Source of the DNA: Polytrichum commune
Lineage: Eukaryota > Streptophyta > Polytrichopsida > Polytrichales > Polytrichaceae
Direction of reading: 5' to 3'
DNA: 64,000 nt
Assembly: GCA_950295325.1 (NCBI GenBank)
Contig: OX485808.1
Location: forward strand, 6,450,501 to 6,514,500
Each line of letters begins with the position of its first letter. Position 1 is the first letter of the stretch. Below are positions 12,351 through 24,693 of the stretch, in pieces. Position numbers and translations under genes: made by a program. The notes under the pieces are model-generated. The model searched no databases, had not been told where the DNA came from, and worked only from the letters and a program-made list of their open reading frames with translations.

Positions 12351-15300
12351 CTAAAGCCAGATATCTGAAGTGCAGTCACCGCCGGGATAACGCATCTCGT
12401 GTGCGAGGGCAGGCCCTTCAGGTTCTTTGCCAAAATCAACAAAGAAATTGGGGTTGAGAGACAACCCGCCTTTTACATTATCGACGTCGATTTGAATCAT
12501 GTGCGAGCCTTTCTCGACCATGGAAGGGTAAAATTGCTGGTCCCATGCACTGAAGAGGGAGTTGGAAGCGTAGAGGCGCTTCCCATCCAGACTCAATTGG
12601 ATCATCTGTGGTCCGCCTCTCAACTTTGTGCCCTACACAGAAAGGAACAGAACATAACTTAGTTCATGCTAAGCTTGAGAATTAAAATATCCACGTATAA
12701 TGGGCACTTTATGCTAGAGCTTGAGGGCCCATGACCATTGGCATCTGAATCCCTCATGGGTGGATTGAAATGCAGAGACCTTCCCACTTCACTTCACACT
12801 AGAGCTTGGGGGCCCATGACCAAGATTCCCACTTTAGCTTGCACTAGAGCTAAAGGAACAAGGAAATTTGACTGGATGAACTTACACGAAGTCCTACATG
12901 GCAAGCAATGGATAATGTTTCATGATATATTGGATTTTGTGTCAAAGCCCACCTCAAAGCGGTGGGTACAACACAAAACCAGAAAAGTGTAACACTTCTA
13001 AATCTCACCACCCTTGAAGTACTATATACAAGTGTAGAAGGGTCCACACGAATAGGATGATAATGAATTAGTATTCAGTTGAGAACCTTACACTACACAT
13101 GAAAGGCCCACGACCACACAAGATTGTATTCAAAACTTCAGGGCACAGTCCTTAGATGAGTTTCGAGCCCTCATAATTTTGTGGTCAATGCCCTTGGTCA
13201 GTGTAAAGTGGCTGTAAGATTTTGATTGCAAATAATCACAAACCCTGCAAGGTTTAATATAATGAATGCTTGTCCTAAGGCTCAGTACTAACTTATGAGC
13301 AACACAAATTGAAAGATGTAGAACAATCCAATCACATGTAGAAACAATGGCTCCAAAAACTAGATATTGCATAGAAAGTGTACATTGTATTCCTTCATAC
13401 TCTTGACAACCGCAGAACCTCAATGGACGAATAAAGCTAATTTGAGAAGGGTAACATTTCTAAGAATGACTAAACATCAAGTTATCAACAAGTTTAAATC
13501 TCCTTATCTGTCAAGGGTTAGTGCAAAAATACAATAAATATGTTTTAGGTCGATATCAGCCTTGCTACCGAGTAATTTAGTTCCTAACACTCGGTTATAA
13601 GAGAGTCAGCCATGACAATTCTAATCCGTACACTTTTCAATATAATGAACAAGTGTTGAACCATTATATAGCACACAGTAGGCCACATGTAGTGTATTTA
13701 CCTGGACATCAGAAACTGTCGATTGCCATTTTTCACCCGAGTCTTTCTCCACATAGACTTCACCCCCTTCACGAACCAAACCACCAACCCAAACCTGGCC
13801 AGTGAGGACTGGCTTTGCAGGGTCCTCAATATTGTACTGCCGAATATCACCGTGGAGCCAGTTGGAGAAGTACAAAAATCTATCATCTAGTGAGATGAGG
13901 AAATCAGTTATGAGTCCGGGCATTTCAGGCAAGATCCAATTCTGCACCTTCAGTGCAGGCACTGTGATGGCCACCTGGTCATGTGAGCACGTAGCTTGAT
14001 TTAGTTATTGAAGAGCAAGAATTCCAACTCAACTTTGAATTTAAGAGCGCATTTAATTTACCTTCAGCGCCTCAGATCCACGGAAGGTAAGTGGGCCTAA
14101 TTCGGTTACTTATCTTGATCAGATACCTATATTTGAGCTGTGTGTGGTCAGGTGTGGGTCTAAGAACAGATACATGTGTAAGACATGTATTTAAAGAGAT
14201 TGGACTACATGGATAAAATTTGTTCACTATTCTAGGCACAGAAGTCAACATAATTGGGGACACCTATATGATCCTTTAAGAAAGAGAATTTTCACTTTGA
14301 TAATGAAGACATCCATGAGCTGAAAATTATAATGAAGCTGGCTATCACCTCGATTTGGATTTGATAAGCATCTGGTACTAATTGCAGTCTCCAAGGAGAA
14401 GTGGATGCAGAGCTAAAAGTGTCCTTTTTGGACCCACTTACCTTACACCTCACATGTACGATCAATTTTACTCTAATTACATAACCTTCCAACAAATAGC
14501 TCCAAAGAGGACTCTTGAGTGAATTTGATCACAAAGTTTATGAGAAAAGAAAGTGTAAAACCAAGACTATTGTGGACAGGACTGCAATGTGGGCTGACCT
14601 CAGTATCCCAGGAATCGTCGTCTTTCTTAAAAAACCGCACCATGGTGCTGCTCAAGGCAGCACCTACATACCCAGTTGGCTTGCTAGGGTCATGCAAGAA
14701 CCGAATCTGAAAAGACATGAGAATTGATCAAATTGTGTCTAAAGAAACAACCCAAAACCAACCAATGCGTCAACCATTCATCATAATGATATCCCACTAA
14801 AAGCATGTAAAAGAATCTATGTCTCAATTCCCAAAACAGCCAATGATTTATGAATCATACCTCAAGGGGGATTAGACCTGTATTCCCCAAATTGAGAGTC
14901 TGCTTCAAAGTCCCCTCTGGCCAGTCATAGACAAATAAATGCTGTCCATATAGGCCATCAGCTACGTGACTTGGATTGAAACCCTTTGTGAATGCCAAAG
15001 GCGCTCCCCAAGAAGAGCTTATCATCGTCTTGTGTCGTGGCTGGTACCAAAAGTCATAGCCAAACCGGGGACTGTGTCCGGGCTTCTCCCACCTGAATAG
15101 AAGGATTGCAGTCAAAGATAACAAATAAAAATGGTGATCTAAATATGTAAATGAAGGTCTTGACTGTTTAAGGCCAACATATGTTCCATAATAGCCATCA
15201 GCCTGTGGGTTATAATATAGGAGACACATGTCCACCTGTATTATAAGATTCTGCTTTCATAGTTAAGCATAGTGGTACGTGTAGCATTGACATACATCAT

Positions 15301-17293
15301 CATCACCAAGGAAGATCCGATTACCACATCCAAATACAAGCTGCACCCAAATTCCATGTTTCGAATATTATGTGATTTAGGTTTTTTAGTTTCCATTAAA
15401 ATTGAAGTGATTTGGATCATGTAACCCAATGATCCAAGTAGCCTCAGAGGGTTGCAGTCAAGATAACAAATAAACATGGTGATCGTAATATCTTTATTGA
15501 AGGTCCTCACTGCTGAAGGCCAACATATGTTCCTAAACAGCCATCGGCCTGTGGTTTATAATATTGGAGATACATGTCCACCTGTATACTAAGATTTTAC
15601 TTTCATAAAAATCCTTAGTAATACATAAATCATTAACATGCATCATCACCAAGGCTCTCCAGTTACCATTTTAAAATCGGAATAGCCCCAATCAACTTTC
15701 ATGTTCTAAATTTTATGTGATTTGGAATATATAAACTCATTCGAGTCTATGTGATTTGGATCATGTAAGCCTATGATCCAAGTGGCCTCGGGTCAAGGTC
15801 GTTTAAATAAGCAAGACTTCATACCTTCCTTTAATGTTGAAATCCGAATCAAGTAGCAGAAACCCTGAGCCTTCAGCGTTCCCTTCTTTATCACCCATGC
15901 AGGAAACCATTATATCGCCATTGGCAAGACAATGGGCTGTGTGAGGATATGCCAAGCCTGTACGAGACCAGATCTCACTCCCTTCCACCACCTTATGCAC
16001 CTCAGGTGCACGGGGATTTTTCGCAGTATCAACAATATAAATACGCCCTGACCTGGAAAAAATTGGCGCATGGACCTCAGATTAAAGTGTTGCAATCACG
16101 CCACAGCACACTAATAGATGATTTACTCGATGCCATAGCTCAAATCATTCAGGATACTAAAAAGCACAGCAAGCCCACATTTTCTCACACCGTTGATTAA
16201 TACAATGTCAATATTTTTGTGTTTAGGGTAGTGAAATTACACGAGAGATGGCAGGACTAGGTAGCGGCGCTGAGCGCCACCATCACCATGGCAAGAGCTG
16301 CATGTGTTCCAACCACTGTGGTGAAGCTCATCGTCCAAGTGGTTTACAGATGTCCGATGAACCACCTTTGAGAAGGTTTTTGACTCCGGATCAACATCCA
16401 CAGTGGCTAGGTAGTCAGGCTTTTTCTGAGCAGTTCCTGCACAGCAAAATCAATGCAACGTGAGCCACTGAAAGCATGCTGTAAACCTGAGTGTTGTGAA
16501 TTTCCCCAATTGACACTTGCACACACCCATGCAATGGCTTAACTTAAAATCACCCAATTACAATGAGATGTTGATTTTTGGTTGCCCTTGCAATGGCATT
16601 AGACACATAAACAACCTTGTTGATGGGGAGGATATGTATTTTTAAATTCATTATAACCATCACATCGTATTGTATTCCCAACAGTAGATGTGAAGAGTTT
16701 TAAAAAATCCCAAAACTGTCTCCAAAGATTTATGAAAATTGACCAAAATATGAAACCAAGATCTTTTCCCCAATTGACACGCATCTAAGCAATCCTTTAC
16801 ACCATCACAGCACACTGTACATGCAACTTTGTGATGAAGACTTCATCGAGCATAACCGTGTATGTCCAAAACAAGTTGATGTGTAATGATTCTATGCAAG
16901 ACTTGCAAACTAACGACCAACTACAAACGTGTACGGGGGGTGTCTACCAGATGACGTTGATTTCTTCAAAACAGGTTGAATGTTTTCATATGAGCATAAG
17001 CATTAGTAAGACGTCTCTTAAAAATACGACACAGACGGTGTGAACTACCACACAGACCCACATCCCATTGTCAAATACCTTATATTTTAAGGAAGGATAT
17101 TGAGAGCTCATAAGAATGCAGGTTAAGGAGATGTTTCACCTGTATATACAGCGGTGATATATAGGAGCTTCTCCCGTGGACCTTTCTGGGCTTCGAGTGG
17201 AGAGGCATAGCCTGGCCCAGATGCATGACTGCAGCAGTGGCTTTCACTTCCTTGGAAGACTGACTTCACGGTGTCTACCAGTGCACTTGCCAT
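12351..17293 (-). CDS. SBP1: selenium-binding protein / methanethiol oxidase (7 coding exons)
   Basis: The minus-strand exons, in coding order, are 17,293-17,140, 16,436-16,241, 16,052-15,825, 15,092-14,861, 14,706-14,599, 13,974-13,702 and 12,632-12,351. Phases agree at every GT-AG junction and the sum is 1,473 nt, giving 490 residues, the usual length of plant SBP1. The start is the first in-frame ATG ([10 protein letters not shown]). Visible family marks are a CC pair at 20-21, CSSCHGD at 97-103 (the cysteine motif linked to selenium binding), HTAHC at 154-158, [11 protein letters not shown] in exon 4, [10 protein letters not shown] and a C-terminal [14 protein letters not shown]. The family is a cytosolic beta-propeller-like protein. 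Human SELENBP1 oxidises methanethiol to formaldehyde, H2O2 and H2S, and plant members bind selenium or cadmium and act in detoxification. No key residue is missing and no frame break is seen. Introns contain family-B and other repeats. Confidence 0.96.
13066..13250 (-). repeat. dispersed repeat in SBP1 last intron
   Basis: Diverged relative of 10,815-11,005. Both share 'ttgaggRcc', 'cactacacttga' and 'ctcataatttYRtggtca'. Together with 14,095-14,450 this shows that SBP1 introns host the same repeats as the intergenic DNA. Strand is by reference to the gene only. Confidence 0.4.
14095..14450 (+). repeat. dispersed repeat family B, copy in SBP1 intron 5
   Basis: Shares an ordered set of landmarks with 21,098-21,480, 44,245-44,715 and 45,015-45,640: 'taattcggttRcttatctt', 'acctatatttgagtg', 'gactacatg', 'caacataattggg' and 'gagaagtgg'. 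A reverse-complement fragment lies at 41,870-41,965. About 350-400 bp, non-coding and unclassified. It lies in the intron between the 108-nt and 273-nt exons. Confidence 0.65.
15104..15797. repeat. two tandem copies (347-bp period) filling SBP1 intron 3
   Basis: Copy 1 (15,104-15,450) and copy 2 (15,451-15,797) share 'gcagtcaaRgataacaaata', 'aaggccaacatatgttcc', 'acatgtccacctgtat' and 'tgatttggatcatgtaa'. The host intron is 15,093-15,824, so almost the whole intron is this duplication. Copies are roughly 75-85% alike by eye. Confidence 0.8.
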
Positions 17294-17361
17294 CTACCTG
17301 CACTGCCTCTTCCCAAGTGGAAATCCTGTGTCTACTTCGCTGGGAGCTTGAGCTGGTAGTT

Positions 17362-17936
17362 TAATAAAAGTCCACTGGAACATATTCAGGACTCTTGTAC
17401 ATACTTGAAAATACCATTGTAAGAATCGATGTTCAAACAACACTTACAGATGAAGTCAACCAGGTAAACAAAAAATAAGAATCAAGACATATAGATAACC
17501 CAAAGCTTTTGAAGTTACATACTCAATACTCCCTCCTTCCCGAAATGATTGTCCTAACCCCGGGACTTTTATGTCCCCGAGATGTTTGTCAGACAACATT
17601 TTGGAATAAAAAACTCCGGGGGGTAGGAGAATCATTTTGGGACGGAGGGAGAACAAAACTAGAATATAATAGGAAAAAAATCACACATGCGGAAATAGCC
17701 AAATAAAGTCCACTGGAGCATATTCAGGACTCTCATACATAATCGTAAAGAGTTTAAGAAGGTGAAATTATCCTTGTAAGTTTCGATCTTCAAACAACAC
17801 TACAGATGAAGATAACCAGGTACCCATCACATACAAATCAAGAAATATAGTCGATCCAAAACTTTTGAAGCTGATACAAAGCAATAAAACGTAGAATGTG
17901 ATAGAAAAAAAATCCTCATGCAGCAATAGCCAAATG
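17362..17936. repeat. tandem duplication upstream of SBP1 ATG
   Basis: Copy 1 starts near 17,362 and copy 2 near 17,700. Both carry 'agtccactggaRcatattca', 'caggactct', 'cagatgaag' and 'cttttgaag'. Copy 1 is longer because a 123-bp Stowaway-like element (17,529-17,651) sits in it. The matching point in copy 2 is uninterrupted. Confidence 0.8.
17529..17651. mobile_element. Stowaway-like MITE (Tc1/mariner), 123 bp
   Basis: Starts 'ctccctccttccc' and ends 'gggacggagggag', the classical Stowaway terminal inverted repeat. Left flank is TA; right flank is AA, a one-base departure from the expected TA duplication. The interior also pairs: 'gaaatgattgtccta' with 'aggagaatcatttt'. No coding capacity. 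Confidence 0.88.
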
Positions 17937-18556
17937 GTGGTAAGGCATTCGACCAAGTTCTGTCCAATTCAGTGAAAGAGTCTCAAATGTCAACTGATTA
18001 CTCATTGAATCAGAAAGCGTACTACGAGAAAAGCTCGATGATTAGTATGATTCGCCAAACCCGAAGACACCATTCTGATAGAACGAAGGCTTTCGCCCAC
18101 TACTTTTAAAAACTGTCTCTACGATCTTTATCACCTTCAACAGCAATGCAGAACATACACAACCTAAACCCACCGGTCACAAAGTACAAACAGCCGATGT
18201 TTCTTATGTTGTAAACGCAAATAATAGCATTCATACTTAACCATGGACATACAATTCCCCTCACTAAAGGCATCGACATGAAATCTCACCCATTTTTCAA
18301 TCACAACCCAACCTCAATGGAAACCGGCCCAGTACTACCACACAGCTCAATTCAACAAGTGATTTTCAAGCCCTTGGAACTGCGACCCAAAATCCTGAAA
18401 ATCCCATGCTTAAAAGATGCTTCTCTACTTGCCCGCCGCGAAGTTGGACTCATGCTGACTGTTCAATGACTCCAAAGTCTATGTAAGGGAAATCTGCGAT
18501 CCACATGAGCACATGCCACCACCATGTTCACATGGCAATGGATACTCGAAACTATC

Positions 18557-19193
18557 GACCCATAGACACAAATAGCAGAAAAAACAACAGGCAGAAAAAA
18601 CACCACCCTCGCCGCCCATAACCCAACAATCCTGCTTCACATCAGATAAAAAAGGCTCTCCGAAATCGAGCTCACGAACTTTCAATCAAAAAACATCCAT
18701 CACGGGATGCTTTCCCAAAACCATGACCCACACAAATGCCAGAAATAACAGAAGGCAGAGAAAACATCGCCCTCGTCACCCAGAACCCAGAAATCCTGCT
18801 CCACGTCAGGTCAAAAACATTCTACCAAAATCCGAGCTCACCAACTCTCAATTGAAAAAAACAGTGACCACGGGCTGCTCTCAGAAAATCGTTGACCCAC
18901 AGACACAAATACCAGAAGAAGAAAAAGGCAGAGAAAACATCAACTTCCCACCACCCGGAACCCAAAGAAAACTCTGTTGCAAATCAGATCAATAAGGTGC
19001 TCCGAAAATTCGAGCTCAATCGAAAACAGTCATCGCAGGGTGCGTTCCAAAGACCATTGACCTACAGATACAAACACCACAGAACAAAAAGATAGAATAG
19101 AGAGGGAAAAGAGCACCCCCAATAATCCTGTTTCGCGTCTGATCAAAAAACTACTCCCATAATTCGAGCTCACGAACTCTCGATCGAAAACGT
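18557..19193. repeat. 168-bp tandem array, four copies
   Basis: Units begin with 'gaccYacagacacaaat'-like sequence at 18,557, 18,725, 18,894 and 19,059 (spacing 168, 169, 165). Each holds 'aggcagaRaaaac', 'aatcctg', 'cgagctcacgaactctc' and a G-rich/C-rich junction. The array is unusually GC-rich for this window. It lies in the inferred 5'-UTR intron of SBP1. Confidence 0.85.
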
Positions 19194-19285
19194 TGACCGC
19201 AGAAGCCAGTTTCTTCTACACGACTCATTTGACATCCATTTACATCTTCCTTGCAAATTGTGCACAGGAGGTGGATGCCACTTAC

Positions 19286-19480
19286 CGGCCTCGTTGTGAC
19301 GCAATTCTACGTGTGCTTCGACGATGACAAGAGCACGCACATACTCCAAGAAGCAAGTGGATCGCAATGTTGGAGGAATTTGTAGAGCTAAGTTTTGTAC
19401 TCCGGAGACAGAAGAGTGACAAGGAGCAGAGTTGCCAAGCAGGCGAGAGCAGCGTGAGGACAGAGGCGAGGTAACTGTAA
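19286..19480 (-). other. possible non-coding first exon / promoter-proximal region of SBP1
   Basis: GC-richer sequence than its surroundings, ending on the minus strand in a consensus donor ggccg|gtaagt. It is proposed as the SBP1 leader exon because no other exon is seen upstream of the ATG exon. I cannot see a convincing TATA box, and the 5' limit is arbitrary. Confidence 0.3.
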
Positions 19481-21097
19481 AAACGAATAGAATGGTAAAA
19501 AAAGAACATGGTAAAATCCAGAATTTCGGGGGGGTAAACCGAGGGTGCAGTGTACGTGGTCAGGATGTTGGATTCACAAGGCTTGAAACGCGCTCGAGCA
19601 TACTTAAATGGGATTTTACTTTTCAATCTTTTAAATGTAAAAACAAACCATCAAAATGGGAATCATAGTTTTCCTCATACTTTCTTAGTAAGCAAGTGTG
19701 AATATGTCATTCCATAGATATTCCATAAGATCTATGGAAGTAAATAAGTGGTGACTTTTGGAATTTATAGGTTTTCTATTGTTCCAGGTTCAAGTGTTAA
19801 ATATATTTATGTCATTAGGGTGGGTTTCCATGTCTGTGGCTGATCCACTAGATTCTAGATAATAGTGGGTTGGATGTGTTCTCATGAAGGTAATAGATGC
19901 AACCAAACAACCACATCATGGTTGTTTTTTAGGATGTGGGGGGTTGTGATCATAGGCCACTACTTAGATTTCCGTGCGTTCATTGAACACATAAGATAAG
20001 AGTGAATGGTCAGCGCATCTGGACTCCACCCCATCATATCTCATCTACATTTGTCCTTGTTCTCATCAAAGTTTGGTGGGCGAGCAATATATATTGAGAT
20101 TCTACACTATTTTGAATGTTTATTACCATAGTAAAAATGCACTATTTGTTTTTTTTAACTATATTTTCTATGCATATGAAATGAACAAAGATGTAAGTGT
20201 TGTAATTTAATTTTGATCCATGGTAATTTGTGTGGGTAGAGAGTCAACCTATTTGCAAAGGCAACCTAATTGCACATATCAATGTTGTTTACATGCACCT
20301 AACTACTGGCTTGAGTTAGGATGCATGAGGATAGTTGGGGGTGAATGTTCGTGACCAGTGTTGGACGGGTAAATGATCACAACCCCTACTGAGGGTGACT
20401 TTGGAGGGGACTTGGAGGCAAACCAAGGTAGCCAACAACATTGATTACTATTGTAAACCCCTAAAAATTCTACTTCAAGCCAAATTAATTCCTAAATTGA
20501 GGTTAGAGTCCTTCAATTTAGGAATTTACTATTACATCCTCAATAGGTGTTAGGGAACCAAAACAAGGCTACACACCCACCTCTTTGAGATGGGCCCACC
20601 AATGATACCAAGGCAAAAAATGCAGCCGATTATATCATAGCATGTATTTTTTTTTCTTAGATGATTGGACCCCATAATTAGCATCAAAGATCCCAATTCA
20701 ATTGGGATGGACCCACATGAGATGCATTAACTACAAATCTATGGGGTCAAGTTTTTACTATACTCTCTTCGCCTTAGTAATAGTGGTGAAGCCAAGCTCA
20801 AAGAGGTGGGCGTCTAGCCCTAGCCAATGTTCATAACATCTAGAAAGGGAGAGGGTGAATTGGGAGAGGGGAGAGTGAAAATGTTGATAACCATTGTAGA
20901 GCCTATGGTTTCTATTTGAAGGTGTATTAATTCTTAATTCATGTGACATACACTAAAAATAATTTAATGAGCTTAAATGGAATGAAACAAGAACAAAAAT
21001 GTAAGGGGATTTTTTTACTGTCACCTCTGTGGTAGGTGTCAAGAAACCAAATGGTTGATGGGAAATTTTATTCATGACACCTATCATGGATATTTGG

Positions 21098-21480
21098 GTA
21101 TGCCTAATTCGGTTGCTTATCTTAATTGGACACCTATAGTTGAGTGGTATGAAATTAGATGTGGCTCCAAGAATGGACAGTAAAAACATATTTGTTGGAA
21201 AATAATTGGACTACATGCTCAGAATATGATATCCATTCTAGACTCAATAGTCAACATAATTGGGAGGACTTACATGACCATTTAACAAACATGAGAATAT
21301 TCACTCTTGATAATGAATAAGGTATTTATGTGAGCTTAAAATATCATAAGGAATGTGGCTACGGCCTCAATTTGGACTTGCTAACCATCTTGTACTAAGT
21401 CAATCACATGTTTCATATCCTAGAAGAAGTGGGTTACAATTTGGAAAAAGTAACCATTTAAGACCCATCTACCTTACTTT
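21098..21480 (+). repeat. dispersed repeat family B, copy 2
   Basis: Uninterrupted copy of the family seen at 14,095, 44,245 and 45,015. It runs from 'taattcggttgcttatctt' to 'agacccatctaccttact'. It is useful as the empty-site reference for the MITE at 45,325. Confidence 0.65.
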
Positions 21481-22839
21481 GCAAATGTGTTGAGGAAATA
21501 TTTCTTCAATCCGTGCACTAACGTCAATCTTGGGCACTTTCAAGTTGCCAATATTATAGTATCATACAATTCACTGCACTTGCCAAACAATTCATATAAT
21601 TTCATATTTGGAGGCAGGGAATTGTCGTATACGAGCATACCTCTCATCCATCCAACATAAAAAACTTGACTTCCTACATGCTTGTTGATTCATCTTATAT
21701 GACTTTGAGTAATCTAAATTAGGGTCAATAGAATTAAGTCTGCTGTCAAATAAACCTTAGAAAGTAATCTCCAAGTTGCACACCATTGGAGGACTTTTAT
21801 GTTGGATGTATGAAAGGCACGCTTGTTTATGATAAGCTAGCTCCTCTCCTCTTCATCATTCTCTCTTATATTTAAGTATTATAGTTCATTGTAGCAAATA
21901 ATAATATAATGTAACAAGGGAATTTGGCTTTGCCATGAGAGGCTCTGTCCTAAAATGAAATTTTGAATATTTGCAATAATCAATGTTTATATGATTAAAT
22001 GATATATTAAATTGAAATTTTCACTGAGCTTTCATTGACCTTCACCAAACCTTATTCATTAAGTTCACATGCGGAAGGGGTTCGACTCCTTGGGGAGGGT
22101 TGTATATCATGTGCGACCACGGGGTATTATGATTGCCCGGACTAATTAAATGAACCATTTTATTACCTTTTTATGTAATTCATGGTGTTTTAAGGCTCCA
22201 TATAATTACTTACAAATCGTGGGGGGGGTATTTATTCTTCCCCTTAATTTATTATAACCATTTGAATTAAATCAAAAAGTGGAGATCCAAAGCTTAAAGA
22301 TATACATATTTCTAATTGTTTGAGTGCCAAAAACTAAGACTAAGTTATCAAAGATTGGCATCATGAAACATTGAGTCCTAAACGGTAGTTGTTTTGGCAT
22401 TGGCGACCAAAAATTCTAAACTTCAATAACTTAGGTTTCATAAATGTTTCCATTACACTCTCAATGGCACAAGCATTACACAAATGCTTCATTATCAACA
22501 TGAAGATAATTTATCCCACGTGTTATATTACATCTAAAATAAACTAAAATTGGATGTGTTATGTAGGAGATTATATAAGTTACCCATCATATATAACCTC
22601 AAAAAAAAATCCAATATTTTGGGTACAAATAGCAAACTACACCATGTCTCTGATTGCACCATTCTAGCTAATTTTTTGTAACCCCCCCCCCAAACTAAGT
22701 TCAAACATGCAATTATGCAAGCCTTATTATCACTCAAAGGTAGTCTTCACAATGATCACTACATTCAGTAATTGGAGACTTTTTCATAATTTTGAGACTA
22801 CTCAAGGACATGGTTTTCAAATAAAGAACAAAAAAAAAC

Positions 22840-22843
<4 letters not shown>

Positions 22844-22895
<52 letters not shown>
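22844..22895. repeat. AT dinucleotide microsatellite
   Basis: About 26 uninterrupted AT repeats. An ATT trinucleotide run follows at 23,029-23,060. Confidence 0.95.
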
Positions 22896-22900
<5 letters not shown>

Positions 22901-23028
22901 GTGACTTAATAAAGTGATTCATGTGGGCAACATTAACCAATTTGACACAAATACATGTCATCCCAATAAGAAATTGGACTAGATATTAAATCTTTTGCAT
23001 TTAATTTGAGACATTCGAAACTCTCCGA

Positions 23029-23061
<33 letters not shown>

Positions 23062-23764
23062 ATGCCTCTATCCCATGATATGGAACAAATTAAGCCAACA
23101 AACACATGAAACGTACTATATAATGTGGCAAGGCCCTCATCACAATATGTGTCACCAAAGTGATGAGCAATGTGAACTTCTACATAGATGTGGCTTGGCT
23201 TCGGATAACTTAGCGGAGTGGAGTCACGTGCCCATGAAGGGGAATATTCTAGAATTTCAAATTATCGTTCTAGGTTCAATATTCAACATGGTGAGGGGCC
23301 GTCATATGATCATTGAATAAGAAATGTGTCACTTCTCCAATAAATAAGGTCTTTACATAAGTTCCCAAATTTGTGAGGAGAATGGCTATGTGTATGAGGT
23401 GGATTCGGTACTCATCTTGCACTACATAACGCTAATCGGTGGCCATTGTTTGGTCATAATCTAGACCTAGTTGGGTATTGACACTTTATTGCTCGCTATG
23501 AACTATTCACAATATGATTTGTTGTGTGTCGGGCAATAGTGCATTGTTGTGCATAATGTCTAGCGACACTCCCCCATTTTCAAAAACCAATGTGAAAATT
23601 GTAAAATATTCAAATATTCTTTTATGTGTGGATTTGGGGGCTAGGTGTTCGGCCCATACAACCCAAACCCCAGCTGAAGAATGTTATGTAGGCAATTTTT
23701 GTTTTATATATCTTATGAGAAGTGGGTGCAGAGCTTAAAGTGTACGTTTGAAAACATGCTTCAA

Positions 23765-23937
23765 TGAGCGGGGAGAACCAACCACTAGTTACAGATGAAC
23801 CAATTGAGTTTGAAAAACAATCAGTTGTAGTTGAAGACTTTAGAAAAATCAGTGATTGTTTTAGAGGAATTTAGAGAATATACCTCAAAATAATACAAAA
23901 AAACCCAAAGATGTCGACATGTAACTGGTTGGACTTG
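23765..23937 (-). repeat. dispersed repeat family C, reverse copy
   Basis: Reverse complement of the family at 650-890 and 62,236-62,446; 'catgtaactggttggactt' marks its end. The CACTA-like element starting at 23,942 abuts it, so that element may have inserted at its edge. Confidence 0.5.
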
Positions 23938-23941
23938 GAGA

Positions 23942-24693
23942 CACTACACTAAATACGGTATTTAGTGTCATATGATTATGTCACTATGGTAACTTTTTGG
24001 ATGACAGTTCTTATGAATAAGTGGACAAATATTGGCATGGATGATGGACGAGTTCATCCATTGACCAAAACCCTACCTTCTCGTGTGAGCAACTTGTGAT
24101 GAAAAATTGTCATGGATGAAAAAAATCACTTGGTAAGTTTACAGTAATCACAACACAGTAAATCTATCATCCCCCCCAAAACAAATTTTACAAGGAATGA
24201 CAAATAATGTTGGGTTAACATTTAATAGTGTCGGTGACACTATACCGGGGTTTACAATTAGTATTGAGCAAGACAAATTAGAATTGGGTGACACTCAATA
24301 TCAATATTTAGAGCCGGTTTACACTACGGTGGAGAAGTCCACCGGTCATGAAAAAAAGGGCGTTTCTCAATTGTGATTGGTCGAAAATGCAACTCTTGAC
24401 CGGTGGGTGTTTACACTAGGTGAAGAAAACAATGGTGGTGAACTTTTCTCATGGATGATAAAATGACATGGCCGCCTACATGGCGGCACTTTTTGGAGTT
24501 GGGCTTCTCCGGAGGAGGAGTTTCTTGTCCGACCTCAAGAGGCCGGAGAAGCCCAACTCAATAACAATATTATATTGCCTTTAATTCTTCTCCGGCACAT
24601 CCACCATTTGCCTCATATAACCATGTCTTGGCCAAGCATTCTTGACCGACCGGAGGCCTTCTCCACCGTAGTGTAAACCGGCCCTTAGTGTAG
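23942..24693. mobile_element. CACTA-like MITE interrupted by a Tourist-like MITE
   Basis: The left end is 'cactacactaaatac', followed by 'ggtatttagtgtcat'. The right end, 'aatatttagtgtag', is recovered only after removing the insert at 24,311-24,684 and one TTA. The interior resembles 63,043-63,409, sharing 'atgttRRgttWacat', 'ggtgacact', 'tcatggatga' and 'aatcacttgg'. The CACTA ends and shared interior suggest a non-autonomous CACTA family. No 3-bp target duplication is clear. Confidence 0.65.
24311..24684. mobile_element. Tourist/PIF-Harbinger-like MITE, 374 bp (TSD TTA)
   Basis: Terminal inverted repeats of 27 bp match at 26 positions. The left end starts 'gagccggtttacactacggt' and the right end finishes 'accgtagtgtaaaccggccc'. 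TTA lies on both sides (24,308-24,310 and 24,685-24,687), the PIF/Harbinger target duplication. No coding capacity. Confidence 0.88.

Larger units (their letters stand above)
17294..19285 (-). other. probable 5'-UTR intron of SBP1
   Basis: On the minus strand a strong donor (ggccg|gtaagt) lies at 19,286/19,285. An acceptor (cagtgcag|gtag) lies at 17,298/17,297, four bases before the ATG. This implies a roughly 2-kb leader intron. It contains a 168-bp four-copy array (18,557-19,193), a 338-bp tandem duplication (17,362-17,936) and a Stowaway-like MITE. The splice pair is inferred from consensus only. Confidence 0.4.
19500..23764. other. intergenic, simple repeats and a family-B repeat
   Basis: No supportable gene. 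It contains a family-B copy (21,098-21,480), a long AT dinucleotide run (22,844-22,895), an ATT run (23,029-23,060) and short G or C homopolymers near 22,221 and 22,682. Open frames are short and without recognisable domains. Confidence 0.55.
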
